Shown here one piece after another: positions 33,209 through 42,555 of a DNA stretch of 64,000 nt. Every line of letters starts with the position of its first letter. The stretch's first letter is position 1. Position numbers and translations under genes: made by a program. The stretch spans positions 124,001-188,000 of the forward strand of contig NZ_JBIGHV010000006.1 in assembly GCF_043555835.1 (NCBI RefSeq), written 5' to 3'. The DNA is from Pelomonas parva. Its GTDB lineage: Bacteria > Pseudomonadota > Gammaproteobacteria > Burkholderiales > Burkholderiaceae_C. Under the pieces are notes generated by a model, which saw nothing but the letters and a program-made list of their open reading frames with translations, had not been told where the DNA came from and did no database searches.

Positions 33209-33845
33209 CCAGCTGGAGATGGAGCAGGAAGGCGTTGGCGCGCCCGCCTGGGCGGCCTTCGGCGACCTGATGGCCGGCGTGCTGGGCGCCTTCGTGCTGG
33301 TGCTGGCCGCCGCGCTGGTGGGCCAGCTGGACCTGGCCAACAAGCTGGAGGCCGAGGTGCAGCAGCGCCAGGCCGAACAGGCGCGCCGCGAGGCGCTGGA
33401 GCGGGCGCTGGCCGGGCCGCTGGCGGACGGGCGCATCACGCTGGTGGAGGGGCGCATCGGCATCAGCGGCGCGGTGCTGTTCGCGACCGGGTCGGACCAG
33501 CTCCACGCCGACGGTCGCGCGCTGCTGAAGAGCCTGGCGCCGCCGCTGCGCACCTACCTCGCCCAGCGCGACGAGATCCTGATGGTCAGCGGCTTCACGG
33601 ACGACCGAGGGCTGGTGAGCAGCCAGAAGTTCGCCGACAACTGGGAGCTGTCGGCCCAGCGCGCGCTCAACGTGGCGCGGGCGCTGATGGCCGAGGGCCT
33701 GCCGCCGGACGCCGTGTTCGCCGCCGCCTTCGGGCCGCAGCAGCCGGTGGCGTCCAACGACGAGGCGGCCGGCCGTGCGCTGAACCGGCGAGTGGAGATC
33801 GCACCCACCCCCCGGCCGCGTCGCGCGGTGGCATCGGCCCCGTGA
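33201..33845 (+). CDS. OmpA/MotB-like peptidoglycan-binding stator partner
   Basis: 214 aa. ATG 33201 overlaps the DUF802 end by 8 nt. One N-terminal membrane helix (about 15-40) begins AAFGDLMAGVLGAFVLVL; the Asp at its start sits where MotB/ZorB carry the proton-binding Asp. The helix is followed by a short coiled coil, then an OmpA-like domain (about 95-205) with SGFTDDRG, WELSAQRALNVARAL and LNRRVEI, which anchors to peptidoglycan. Together with the DUF802 protein it should form a stator-type complex in the inner membrane. Confidence 0.87.
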   Translation: MDDQLEMEQEGVGAPAWAAFGDLMAGVLGAFVLVLAAALVGQLDLANKLEAEVQQRQAEQARREALERALAGPLADGRITLVEGRIGISGAVLFATGSDQLHADGRALLKSLAPPLRTYLAQRDEILMVSGFTDDRGLVSSQKFADNWELSAQRALNVARALMAEGLPPDAVFAAAFGPQQPVASNDEAAGRALNRRVEIAPTPRPRRAVASAP

Positions 33846-34393
33846 TGAACGCGCTCGACGACCCGCAGGCCTGGCTGCAGGCACAGCCCACGTCCGACCC
33901 GGTCAGCCGCCGCGTGCTGGAGGGCCTGGCCCGCCGTGCCGCGCGGCAGCCGCAGGGCGCGCTGCGCGAGCGCCTGGTGACCCGGCTGGTGGAGCGCGCG
34001 CAGGCACACGCCGCCACGCCCGCCACTGCGCAGCCCGCACCCGCTTCAGCCGGCCCGCTGGCCGAGCTGACGGCACGGCTGCAGGCGGATGCCGGCCCCG
34101 AGCTGCGCACCGTGCAACTGCACCGCCGCACCTGGAGCGCGCTGCGGCTGACCCGCCGCATGGCCGAGGTCAGCGCGCCGGTGCCCGATCACCTGGGCCC
34201 GTTGAACAGCCAGGTGCTGGTGAGCCGGGCGCTGCAGCAGCTCAAGGACTTGTCGCCCGACTACCTGCAACGCCTGCTGACCCAGCTCGACACGCTGGCC
34301 GCGCTGGCGCCGCTGCAGGCCACCGCCGAGCCCGAGAAACCCGCGCGCGCAGCCCGGCCCGCCGCCCGCAAGCCCGTGCCACGCAAGCGCTGA
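33845..34393 (+). CDS. DUF2894 protein, last gene of the stator-like operon
   Basis: 182 aa. ATG 33845 overlaps the previous stop by 1 nt; GTG 33842 is the alternative. The protein is helical, begins with LDDPQAWLQAQPTSDPVSRRVL and has LKDLSPDYLQRLLTQLDTL; the tail is Lys/Arg/Pro-rich. It matches DUF2894, found only in this gene context as far as I know. The basic C-terminus could bind nucleic acid or membrane lipids, but no activity is known. Confidence 0.78.
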   Translation: MNALDDPQAWLQAQPTSDPVSRRVLEGLARRAARQPQGALRERLVTRLVERAQAHAATPATAQPAPASAGPLAELTARLQADAGPELRTVQLHRRTWSALRLTRRMAEVSAPVPDHLGPLNSQVLVSRALQQLKDLSPDYLQRLLTQLDTLAALAPLQATAEPEKPARAARPAARKPVPRKR

Positions 34394-34432
34394 AACACGG
34401 CGCCGCCTGAAGCAGCCTCAGGAAAGCACTTA

Positions 34433-34449
34433 TTGGAACGTTGTTCCAA
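34433..34449. promoter_or_regulatory. Perfect palindrome before the pectate lyase
   Basis: TTGGAAC-GTT-GTTCCAA is a perfect 7-bp inverted repeat 200 bp upstream of the lyase ATG. Related half-sites (GTTCC, GGAAC) recur at about 34464 and 34491. Its architecture is similar to KdgR-type operators of pectin regulons, which are IclR-family sites. Nothing else in this 257-bp gap looks like a gene. Confidence 0.5.
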
Positions 34450-34650
34450 AAGAATGAAAGTGCGTTCCGTTTGGCGCAAGACGCCGTTTTGGAACCCTCG
34501 ACCGTCAATGACCGACGGGCCGGAGCCGCTGTCTAACTCCCCCGCCTTGCCCTTGCCTGTTGGCCGCCTCCAGGACTCGTTGCCGTTGCGCTGACGCCCG
34601 CAGCCGGGCTCACGGCTGCTGACCTCAACAGCAAAGACTGGAGACAAGCA

Positions 34651-35487
34651 ATGAACGGTTTCTCAATGGCGCGCCGCCTGTGGCGCGGGTTCCTGGGCCT
34701 GGCACTGGTGGCCGTGGCCGGCAGCGCGGCCGCCGCGCCGGGCGTGCGCACCGTGCCCGCCTGCACCAAGGTCAACGTCAGCGCCACCATCGACGTGCCC
34801 GCCGGCACGACCTGGGACGGCGTGGCCAAGTACGGCAAGTGGGTCTGCCTGGTGGGCACCGCGTCCAACATGAAGGGCACGCAGAGCGAGGGCCAGATCC
34901 CGATGTTCAAGCTGAACAACGGCTCGACGGTGAAGAACGTCGTCATCGGTGACGGCTCGCTCGGCACCGGCACCAACCTGGCCGCCGGCGGCGCCGACGG
35001 CGTGCACTGCTACGGCGTGTGCAACATCACCAACGTCTATTGGGCCGACGTGGGCGAGGACGGCGCCACCGTGCGCAAGCTCAGCGGCGTGACCAGCAAG
35101 CTGACCATCAGCGGCGGCGCGGCCTTCAAGGCGGCCGACAAGCTGTTCCAGCACAACAGCGACGGCACGCTGGTGGTGCAGGACTTCTACGCCAACAACA
35201 TCGGCAAGCTGGTGCGCTCCTGCGGCAATTGCTCCACGCAGTACGCCCGCAAGGTGACGGTGACGGGCGTGCGCCTGGGCACGGTCAATTCGTCCGGCAT
35301 CGGCGTCAACAGCAGCTACGACAGCAAGTCGGGCATCGCCGGCAAGTACGACGTGGCCACCATCACCGACCTGGTCTACAGCGGCTCCAAGGCCAAGTGC
35401 GAGGCCTTCGTCGGCACCGGCTCGGGCAATGAGCCGGTGAAGGACACCAACGCGAGCAACATCGCCCGCGCCTGCGTGTTCAAGTGA
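34651..35487 (+). CDS. Pectate lyase, PL3 family
   Basis: 278 aa. ATG 34651 follows AGACTGGAGAC; signal peptide of about 28 residues (ends SAAAA). PL3 landmarks: TIDVPAGTTWDG, the core GADGVHCYGVCNITNVYW, WADVGEDGATVRK and a series of beta-helix strands (FQHNSDGTLVVQDFYANNIG, CGNCSTQYARKV). It cleaves polygalacturonate by Ca2+-dependent beta-elimination outside the cell. Cys pairs suggest disulphides. The following gene overlaps by 4 nt. Its presence indicates contact with plant material. Confidence 0.92.
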   Translation: MNGFSMARRLWRGFLGLALVAVAGSAAAAPGVRTVPACTKVNVSATIDVPAGTTWDGVAKYGKWVCLVGTASNMKGTQSEGQIPMFKLNNGSTVKNVVIGDGSLGTGTNLAAGGADGVHCYGVCNITNVYWADVGEDGATVRKLSGVTSKLTISGGAAFKAADKLFQHNSDGTLVVQDFYANNIGKLVRSCGNCSTQYARKVTVTGVRLGTVNSSGIGVNSSYDSKSGIAGKYDVATITDLVYSGSKAKCEAFVGTGSGNEPVKDTNASNIARACVFK

Positions 35488-36272
35488 AGCGCAGCGTCCG
35501 TCAGTTTGCCTGGCTGCTGACGGCCGCGGCCGGCCTGGGGGCCCTCGCCCTCGGGCGACCGGCCGCCGAGCCGGCTGCGGCGGCAAGCCCGCAGGTGGCG
35601 CCCAGCCCGGTTCTGCAGATGATCGGGTTGGCGGCACCCGTGGGCGACAACACCGAAGCGCCGCTGCCGGATGCGCCCCAACTGTCGCGCTGGATGGAGC
35701 AGCGCGAGTTCGCCCAGGCCGTGCTGGCGCTGCAGCGCGCGCCGCTGGATGCCGACACCCGCGAGCAACTGCTGCAACAGCTGCTGGCCCGCTGGGCCGA
35801 GGCCGCCCCCGAGCAGGCCGCACGCTGGGCGCTCGCCACGCCCGGCCAGGCCCATCTGCTGGCGCCGCTGCACGACCGCTGGCTGCAGCAGGACGCCCGC
35901 TCGGCCACCGTCTTTGCCGGCAGCCTGCCCGCAGGCGCCGAGCGCCAGGCGCTGCTGGAAGAAGCCCTGTTGCGCTGGACCGCCCAGGACGGCCCTGCCG
36001 CGCGCGACTGGCTGCGCTCCTACGCGCCCCAGCCCGAGCTGGACGAGGCCATCGCCCGGCACGCCAGCGGCGACGAACTGGCCCGCCATGCCCCCTACGA
36101 GGCGATGGACCTGGTGGCCCGCATCGCCACGCCCGAACGCCGCTGGCAGGCCTGGCAGGCGCTGGCGCGCAGCCTGCACGACATCGAGCCTGAGCGGGTG
36201 GCGTCGCTGCTGGCCCGGGCGCCCGGGCTGCTGCCGGCGGACCGGGCGCGGCTGCTGGCCGAGTTGACCTGA
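35484..36272 (+). CDS. Unknown exported helical protein coupled to pectate lyase
   Basis: 262 aa. GTG 35484 overlaps the lyase TGA (GTGA), implying translational coupling. The N-terminus (VKRSVRQFAWLLTAAAGLGALALG) is a signal or anchor sequence. The remainder is helical and Leu/Ala-rich with repeated W-containing motifs (ARWAEAAPEQAARWALATPG, DRWLQQD, LRWTAQDG), reminiscent of a helical solenoid. I recognise no family. Co-translation with the lyase suggests help in its export or in pectin use. Confidence 0.6.
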   Translation: MKRSVRQFAWLLTAAAGLGALALGRPAAEPAAAASPQVAPSPVLQMIGLAAPVGDNTEAPLPDAPQLSRWMEQREFAQAVLALQRAPLDADTREQLLQQLLARWAEAAPEQAARWALATPGQAHLLAPLHDRWLQQDARSATVFAGSLPAGAERQALLEEALLRWTAQDGPAARDWLRSYAPQPELDEAIARHASGDELARHAPYEAMDLVARIATPERRWQAWQALARSLHDIEPERVASLLARAPGLLPADRARLLAELT

Positions 36273-36388
36273 ACGCGCGGGGTGCCAGCCGGCCATCACC
36301 TGCCGGCATACCCGCTGCGATGTCGGTCATGGCATCGCCGGGTTGAGGAGCGGCCGGCGGCCGCGTGTGCGCTGCAACAATCCGGCCC

Positions 36389-37321
36389 ATGACCTTGACC
36401 GCCCGCGTCCTCGCCGCCGGCCTGGCGCTGCTGCTCGGCGCCTGCGCCAGCGGGCCTGCACCCACGCCTTCACCGGCCGCGCCACGCCCGCCCGCCGCCG
36501 CCCCGCCGCCGCTGCTGACCCCGTCCGGCGCCATCCGCGCGCCGCAGATCGACCGCAGCCACACCTCGCAGAACCAGGACAGCCGCAGCCTCTTCATCGT
36601 GCTGCACTACACGGTGCTGGACTGGGAGAAGTCGCTGAAGGTGCTGACCACCGGCGGCCAGGTGTCCAGCCACTACCTGGTGCGCGACAACCCGGCCATC
36701 AGCTACGCGCTGGTCGACGAGAACCGCCGCAGCTGGCATGCCGGCGCGAGCTTCTGGGGCGGCCACGCCAACCTGAACTCCTCGTCCATCGGCATCGAAA
36801 TCGTCAACGCCGGCTATGTCGACGGCCCCGGCGGCCGCGTCTACGCGCCCTTCCCGCAGGCGCAGGTCGACGAGGTCATCGCGCTGGTGCGCGACATCCA
36901 GCTGCGCCATAACGTCAAGCCCGAGCGCATCATCGGCCACGCCGACATCGCCCCCGGCCGCAAGCAGGACCCCGGCCCCAACTTCCCCTGGAAGCAGCTC
37001 GCCGACGCCGGTCTCATCCCCTGGCCGGACGGCCCGCTGGTGACGCTGAAGATGCTGGAGCACGAGGTGGCGCCGCGTGACGTGGCCTGGCTGCAGGAGC
37101 GGCTGGCGCGCATCGGCTACAACGTGTCGCGCTCGGGGCAGATGGATGCGCTGACCCAGTCGGTCGTGTCCACCTTCCAGATGAAGTACCGGCCGCGCGA
37201 CATCTCCGGCATGGTCGACGCCGAGACGGCCGCGCTGATCGACGTGGCGGCCACGCCCAGCGCGATGCGCGTCAGCGGCGCGGGCGAGGGTGAGACCCGC
37301 CCCTACACGTCGCGCTGGTGA
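36389..37321 (+). CDS. N-acetylmuramoyl-L-alanine amidase lipoprotein (AmiD-like)
   Basis: 310 aa. ATG 36389; lipobox LLLGAC. The Amidase_2 domain (about 60-225) has the Zn ligands in VLHYTVLD, SWHAGASFW, and GHADIAPGRKQDPGPNFPW. A peptidoglycan-binding helical domain (PG_binding_1-like, about 235-295) follows with a pattern VAWLQERLARIGYNV. It hydrolyses the bond between MurNAc and the stem peptide in recycled or outer-membrane-associated murein. Its stop overlaps the dppB start, which suggests murein-peptide uptake as a joint task (inference). Confidence 0.92.
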   Translation: MTLTARVLAAGLALLLGACASGPAPTPSPAAPRPPAAAPPPLLTPSGAIRAPQIDRSHTSQNQDSRSLFIVLHYTVLDWEKSLKVLTTGGQVSSHYLVRDNPAISYALVDENRRSWHAGASFWGGHANLNSSSIGIEIVNAGYVDGPGGRVYAPFPQAQVDEVIALVRDIQLRHNVKPERIIGHADIAPGRKQDPGPNFPWKQLADAGLIPWPDGPLVTLKMLEHEVAPRDVAWLQERLARIGYNVSRSGQMDALTQSVVSTFQMKYRPRDISGMVDAETAALIDVAATPSAMRVSGAGEGETRPYTSRW

Positions 37322-38334
37322 TGCTGGGTTTCCTGCTCAAACGCCTGGCCACGCTGGTGCCGACATTGATCGGCATCACGCTGGTCGCGTTCGGCCTGAT
37401 CCGCCTCGTGCCCGGCGACCCCATCGAGGTCATGATGGGCGAGCGCCGGCTGGACCCTGAGGCCCACGCGATGCTCGTCAAGCGCATGGGCCTGGACCAG
37501 CCGCTGCCGGTGCAGTACGCGGACTACGTCGGCAAGCTGCTGCAGGGCGACCTGGGCCAGAGCCTGGTGAGCCGCGAGCCGGTCAGCAAGGAGTTCGCGG
37601 CGCTGTTCCCGGCAACGGTGGAGCTGGCCACGGCGGCGCTGATCTTTGCGGTCGGCCTGGGGCTGCTGCTGGGCGTCAGCGCGGGGCTCAAGCGCGGCTC
37701 GCTGCTGGACCAGGGCGTCATGGGGCTGGCGACAGTGGGCTACTCGATGCCGGTGTTCTGGTGGGGGCTGATCCTCATCATGTTCTTCTCGGTGCAGCTG
37801 GGCTGGACGCCGGTGAGCGGCCGCATCGGCATCGAGTACGACCCGGCGCGCGTGACCGGCTTCATGCTGATCGACGCCTGGCTGAGTGGCGAAGAAGGCG
37901 CGTTCAAGTCGGCGCTGATGCACCTCATCCTGCCGGCGCTGGTGCTGGGCACCAGCACGCTGGCCGTGGTGGCGCGCATGACGCGCTCGTCGATGCTGGA
38001 AGTGCTGCGCGAGGACTATGTGCGCACGGCCCGCGCCAAGGGCTTGTCGCCGACGCGCGTGGTCGTCGTGCACGCGCTGCGCAACGCGCTGATCCCGGTG
38101 CTGACGGTGGTGGGCCTGCAGACCGGCAGCCTGCTGGCGGGCGCGGTGCTGACGGAGACCATCTTCTCGTGGCCGGGCATCGGCAAGTGGCTAATCGACT
38201 CGATCGCGCGGCGGGACTATCCGGTCGTGCAGGCGGGCATCCTGATCTCGGCGTTGACGTTCATCGGGGTGAACCTGATCGTGGATGTTTTGTATGGGGT
38301 GGTGAATCCGCGGATTCGGGGCGGGGGGCATTGA
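37321..38334 (+). CDS. dppB: Dipeptide/oligopeptide ABC transporter permease DppB
   Basis: 337 aa. ATG 37321 overlaps the amidase stop by one base. Six membrane helices; the N-terminal LVPGDPIEVMMG and the EAA-like cytoplasmic loop (LREDYVRTARAKGLSPTRVVVVHALRNALIPVLT) are typical of DppB/OppB. It forms the channel with DppC. The substrate protein DppA is not encoded in the window, so specificity is open. The amidase context favours murein peptides. Confidence 0.93.
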   Translation: MLGFLLKRLATLVPTLIGITLVAFGLIRLVPGDPIEVMMGERRLDPEAHAMLVKRMGLDQPLPVQYADYVGKLLQGDLGQSLVSREPVSKEFAALFPATVELATAALIFAVGLGLLLGVSAGLKRGSLLDQGVMGLATVGYSMPVFWWGLILIMFFSVQLGWTPVSGRIGIEYDPARVTGFMLIDAWLSGEEGAFKSALMHLILPALVLGTSTLAVVARMTRSSMLEVLREDYVRTARAKGLSPTRVVVVHALRNALIPVLTVVGLQTGSLLAGAVLTETIFSWPGIGKWLIDSIARRDYPVVQAGILISALTFIGVNLIVDVLYGVVNPRIRGGGH

Positions 38335-38335
38335 G

Positions 38336-38677
38336 ATGCCACTGCTCTGCGGTCCGATGAACTCGCGCTTTACCTACACAGGCTCGCCATGCCCGCACCT
38401 GGACTTGGCAGTCGCCACCGATGCCACCACGCTGGGTGCGGCACTCCGTGACTACGAGGCCCGCTTCCACGCAAGGATCGTCCAATGCCAGGACCCGCGC
38501 ATCGCAGGCGCCGAGGCTGCGAACAAGTATTTCGAGTACCTGGATCTCAAAAGCGGCAGCATGCAATTGGTCGACGTCCATGTGCTGCGCGGCGACCAGG
38601 AAATCTGCCCGAAACGCGATCTGGCGTTTGCGCTTGAGCCGGACGACCTTGTCGACATTGGCGAACTGATCTGCTGA
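38336..38677 (+). CDS. Unknown small protein inserted between dppB and dppC
   Basis: 113 aa, ATG 1 nt after the dppB stop. Composition is less GC-rich than the surrounding operon. Motifs include HLDLAVATDATTLGAALRDYE, NKYFEYLDLKSGSMQLVDV and ALEPDDLVDIGELIC. No transmembrane helix or known domain is evident. dppB and dppC are normally adjacent, so this is an insertion into a conserved operon; it may come from another source or be a regulator of the transporter. Confidence 0.6.
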   Translation: MPLLCGPMNSRFTYTGSPCPHLDLAVATDATTLGAALRDYEARFHARIVQCQDPRIAGAEAANKYFEYLDLKSGSMQLVDVHVLRGDQEICPKRDLAFALEPDDLVDIGELIC

Positions 38678-38693
38678 GGCTGGGCGCTCTTCC

Positions 38694-39614
38694 ATGACCA
38701 TGAACCCCGCATCTGTGTCCGAGCCCATACCAGACGTGACTGCGGCCCCACCCGGCCCGCTGCGCGAGTTCTGGCTTGGCTTCACCGCCAACCGGGGCGC
38801 CTTCGCTGCCCTGATCGTCTTCGCGCTGATCGCGCTGGCCTCGCTGTTCGCCCCGCTGATCGCGCCGCACGATCCCATCGAGCAGTACCGCGACTTCATG
38901 CTGACGCCGCCGGTCTGGGCCGAGGGCGGCAATGCGCGATTCCTGCTCGGCACGGACGAGCTGGGCCGCGACATGCTGAGCCGGCTGCTGCACGGCGGCC
39001 GGGTGTCGCTGGGCATCGGCCTAGCGTCGGTGCTGCTGTCGCTGCTGCCCGGAGTGCTGCTGGGGCTGCTGGCGGCGTTCTTCCAGCGCTGGCTGTCGCC
39101 GGCGATCATGCGGGTGATGGACATCGTGCTGGCGCTGCCGTCACTGCTGCTGGCCATCTGCGTCATCACCATCCTGGGGCCAGGTCTTGTCAACACGGTC
39201 ATCGCCATCGCCATCGGCGCGCTGCCGGGCTATGTGCGGCTGACGCGCGCGGCGGCGCTGGCCGAGATCGGGCGCGACTATGTGACGGCCAGCCGCGTGG
39301 CCGGCGCAGGCGTGTGGCGGCTGATGTTCATCACGGTGCTGCCCAACTGCATGGCGCCGTTGATCGTCAACGCGACTTTGAGCTTTTCCTCGGCGATTCT
39401 GGAGACGGCGGGGCTGGGCTTTCTAGGGTTGGGCGTGCAGGCGCCGACGCCAGAGTGGGGCACGATGCTCTCGTCCGCGCGGGACTACATCACGCGGGCG
39501 TCGTGGGTCGTCACGTTGCCGGGGCTGACGATTCTGGTGACGGTGCTGGCGATCAACCTGATGGGCGACGGGTTGCGCGATGCGCTGGACCCGAAGTTGA
39601 AGAAGGTGGCGTGA
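38694..39614 (+). CDS. dppC: Dipeptide/oligopeptide ABC transporter permease DppC
   Basis: 306 aa. ATG 38694 lies 16 nt after the inserted small gene. The N-terminal OppC signature (LIAPHDPIEQYRDFM) and the EAA loop AALAEIGRDYVTASRVAGAG are present; the C-terminus ends LMGDGLRDALDPKLKK, typical of the family. It pairs with DppB to form the membrane channel. Confidence 0.93.
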   Translation: MTMNPASVSEPIPDVTAAPPGPLREFWLGFTANRGAFAALIVFALIALASLFAPLIAPHDPIEQYRDFMLTPPVWAEGGNARFLLGTDELGRDMLSRLLHGGRVSLGIGLASVLLSLLPGVLLGLLAAFFQRWLSPAIMRVMDIVLALPSLLLAICVITILGPGLVNTVIAIAIGALPGYVRLTRAAALAEIGRDYVTASRVAGAGVWRLMFITVLPNCMAPLIVNATLSFSSAILETAGLGFLGLGVQAPTPEWGTMLSSARDYITRASWVVTLPGLTILVTVLAINLMGDGLRDALDPKLKKVA

Positions 39615-39615
39615 G

Positions 39616-40558
39616 ATGAGCCTTCTGAACATCCGCAACCTCCGCGTCCACTTCGGCAACTTCCCCGCCGTCGACGGCGTCGATCTCACCGTGGACGCGG
39701 GCGAACTGCTGGGCATCGTCGGCGAATCCGGCTCCGGCAAATCGGTCGCCATGCTCGCGCTGATGGGCCTCATCGACGCGCCCGGCAAAGTCACCGCCGA
39801 CGCCCTCGAATTCCAGGGTCGCGACCTGCTCAAACTCTCGCCAAGCGAGAGACGCGCCCTGATCGGCCGCGACGTCGCCATGGTGTTCCAGGACGCACTG
39901 ACCAGCCTCAACCCCAGCTACACCGTCGGCGCACAGATCGCCGAAGTGCTGAAGGCCCACCTCAACCTGAGCGGCAGGGCTGCCAAGCAGCGCGTCGTCG
40001 AACTGCTGGACCTCGTCGAGATCCCCGACGCCGCCAGCCGCACCAGCGCCTACCCGCACCAGCTCTCCGGCGGCATGAACCAGCGCGTGATGATCGCAAT
40101 GGCCATCGCCTGCGGCCCCAAGCTGCTCATCGCCGACGAGCCGACCACCGCGCTGGACGTGACCATCCAGGCCCAGATCATGGCGCTGCTGCTCAAGCTG
40201 CAACGCGAGCAGGGCATGGGACTCATCATGATCACGCACGACCTGGCCATCGTCGCCGAGATGGCCCAGCGCATCGCGGTGATGTACGCCGGCCAGATCG
40301 TCGAGACCGGCCCGGTGCCGGACCTCTTCGACGCGCCGCGCCACCCGTACACGAACGCGCTGCTGGCCGCGATCCCCGAGCACAACAAGGGCGCCACACG
40401 CCTGTCCGCGCTGCCAGGCATCGTCCCTGGCGCGATCGACCGGCCGTCGGGTTGCCTGCTGTCGCCGCGCTGCCCACGTGTGCAGCCGCGCTGCGTGGCT
40501 GAGCGCCCGGCGCTTGCTGATGGCGTGCGCTGCTTCTATCCCGTCGAGGAGCCAGATC

Positions 40559-40566
<8 letters not shown>
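39616..40566 (+). CDS. dppD: Dipeptide ABC transporter ATP-binding protein DppD
   Basis: 316 aa. ATG 39616 is 1 nt after the dppC stop. Walker A GESGSGKS, signature LSGGMNQRV, Walker B LLIADEPTTALDV and the switch His (THDLAIV) are complete. The C-terminal oligopeptide/dipeptide domain contains the Cys cluster C-L-L-S-P-R-C-P and RCVAERPAL, typical for DppD/OppD. It supplies energy for transport with DppF. Confidence 0.95.
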
Positions 40567-41518
<952 letters not shown>

Positions 41519-41520
41519 CG

Positions 41521-41733
41521 CGGACCGGCGCCGGGCCGTCCCAAGCCGGCACGCAGGCGATGTGCTTGCGGCTCAATGCCGCATGCATCGCCGTCCCCTC
41601 GGGACTGAGGCCGGACACGGCAAGTCCTGTGGACTTGTCGTGCCTACCGAAGAGCAGCCGCTCCGCCGGCTGCGCGGTCTGCAAGACCGACCAGGCTTGC
41701 CCGCGTTCAGCGCGGCAAGACTGGGCGAGGGGC
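41521..41733 (+). repeat. Dispersed structured repeat, copy 2 (enlarged)
   Basis: It shares GGGCCG.CCCAAGCCGG, GGCGATGTGC, GCATCGCCGTCCC and the GAGGGG end with the other two copies. The inner hairpin is TGCGGC/GCCGCA instead of the other copies' arms. About 60 extra bases include a second palindrome CAAGTCC-TGT-GGACTTG. It fills the gap between convergent dppF and the glycine-zipper gene; the GAGGGG end lies 7 nt from the latter's stop. Confidence 0.8.
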
Positions 41734-41740
41734 AGATGAC

Positions 41741-41995
41741 TCAGCGGTTGCGCTTCTTCGCGATTTCGTTGCCGACGACGCCACCGGCTGCAGCGCCGAC
41801 TGCGGCACCGGCGGTCGTGCCGGTCACCACGCCGCCGATGACGGCGCCGGCAGTGGCGCCGACGACGGTGCTGGTCTCACGCGCCGACATGCCGGCGCAG
41901 GCAGTCAAGGCCAGCGTCGCCGCGGCGGCGAGGGAGACGACCATCACGCGCCAGTAGGTGGCGCCGGATTCGACTTGGGTTTGGCTGGTGTTCAT
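41741..41995 (-). CDS. Glycine-zipper lipoprotein
   Basis: 84 aa. ATG at 41995-41993; an alternative ATG at 42022 extends it by 9. A signal-like helix leads to lipobox LTACAG. The rest is a glycine-zipper membrane segment: VVGATAGAVIGGVVTGTTAG, AVGAAAGGVVGNEIAKK. Such small envelope proteins resemble SlyB/OsmB-like outer-membrane lipoproteins that associate with LPS or stress complexes. The exact role is unknown. Confidence 0.75.
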   Translation of the reverse strand: MNTSQTQVESGATYWRVMVVSLAAAATLALTACAGMSARETSTVVGATAGAVIGGVVTGTTAGAAVGAAAGGVVGNEIAKKRNR

Positions 41996-42108
41996 GGCAG
42001 CTTCTTGGATGTGGTTGGTCATGAAGCTACTTTGGGCGCTGCGCTCATCGCTCGGTGCAGGCCGCTTCGCCGATCCTGTGTCAGACGAAGCCGCACAGCC
42101 GCAAAGCA

Positions 42109-42134
42109 AAGAGCCGCCCGGGCAGGCGGCTCTT
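42109..42134 (-). terminator. Terminator of psiF
   Basis: AAGAGCCGCC-loop-GGCGGCTCTT is a perfect 10-bp stem. On the minus strand it follows the psiF stop by about 18 nt and is trailed by TTGCTTTGC. This is a convincing intrinsic terminator. Confidence 0.75.
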
Positions 42135-42151
42135 CGACGGGGCGGGCAAGC

Positions 42152-42460
42152 TCAGGTCTTGGCACTCAGGCACTGCTTCATGAACGCCTTGCGCTCGTCG
42201 CCGGTCTTGCCCTTGGCGTCGGCATTGCAGGTCTTCATCCTCTGCTGCTGCGGCGTGATGCCGCTCGCAGCCGCAGCGGCGGCAGCCGGCCTGGCGGACA
42301 GGCACTCCTTCATGAAGGCCTTGCGTTCGTCGCCCTTCTTGTCGCCGGCGTCCTTGTTGCAGGTCGCCATCTTGGACTGCTGGGCGCTGGGCGCCGGGTC
42401 GGCGGCCTGGGCGCTCAGGGCGGCAAAGCTCAGCGCGATGGCGAGAGTGAAGCGTGTCAT
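42152..42460 (-). CDS. psiF: PsiF-repeat periplasmic protein
   Basis: 102 aa. ATG at 42460-42458 behind AGGAGTTCC; signal peptide 1-19 (ends SAQA). Two PsiF repeats, each with M-x-x-CN-x-(D)A and GDERKAFMKECLS, one at about 30-57 and the other at 74-101. PsiF homologues were noted as phosphate-starvation-inducible in E. coli; the function is unknown. Confidence 0.88.
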   Translation of the reverse strand: MTRFTLAIALSFAALSAQAADPAPSAQQSKMATCNKDAGDKKGDERKAFMKECLSARPAAAAAAASGITPQQQRMKTCNADAKGKTGDERKAFMKQCLSAKT

Positions 42461-42555
42461 CTGGAACTCCTTCCTCTAGGAGGGTGATGGGGCCGGAAGA
42501 TTCAAGCATGACCGCCGGGCGCTGCCAAGCGATCTAACGCCCGGTTGTCAGTCGA

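Noticed and set aside
30974..33553. An 859-codon minus-strand open frame
   Set aside because: It is antisense to the DUF802 gene, Gln/Leu/Gly-rich without any domain, and its length follows from the repeat structure of the real gene.
30659..34393. A complete Zorya defence system
   Set aside because: Only the ZorA/ZorB-like architecture is present; there are no ZorC/ZorD (helicase) or ZorE (HNH) genes and no other defence genes nearby.
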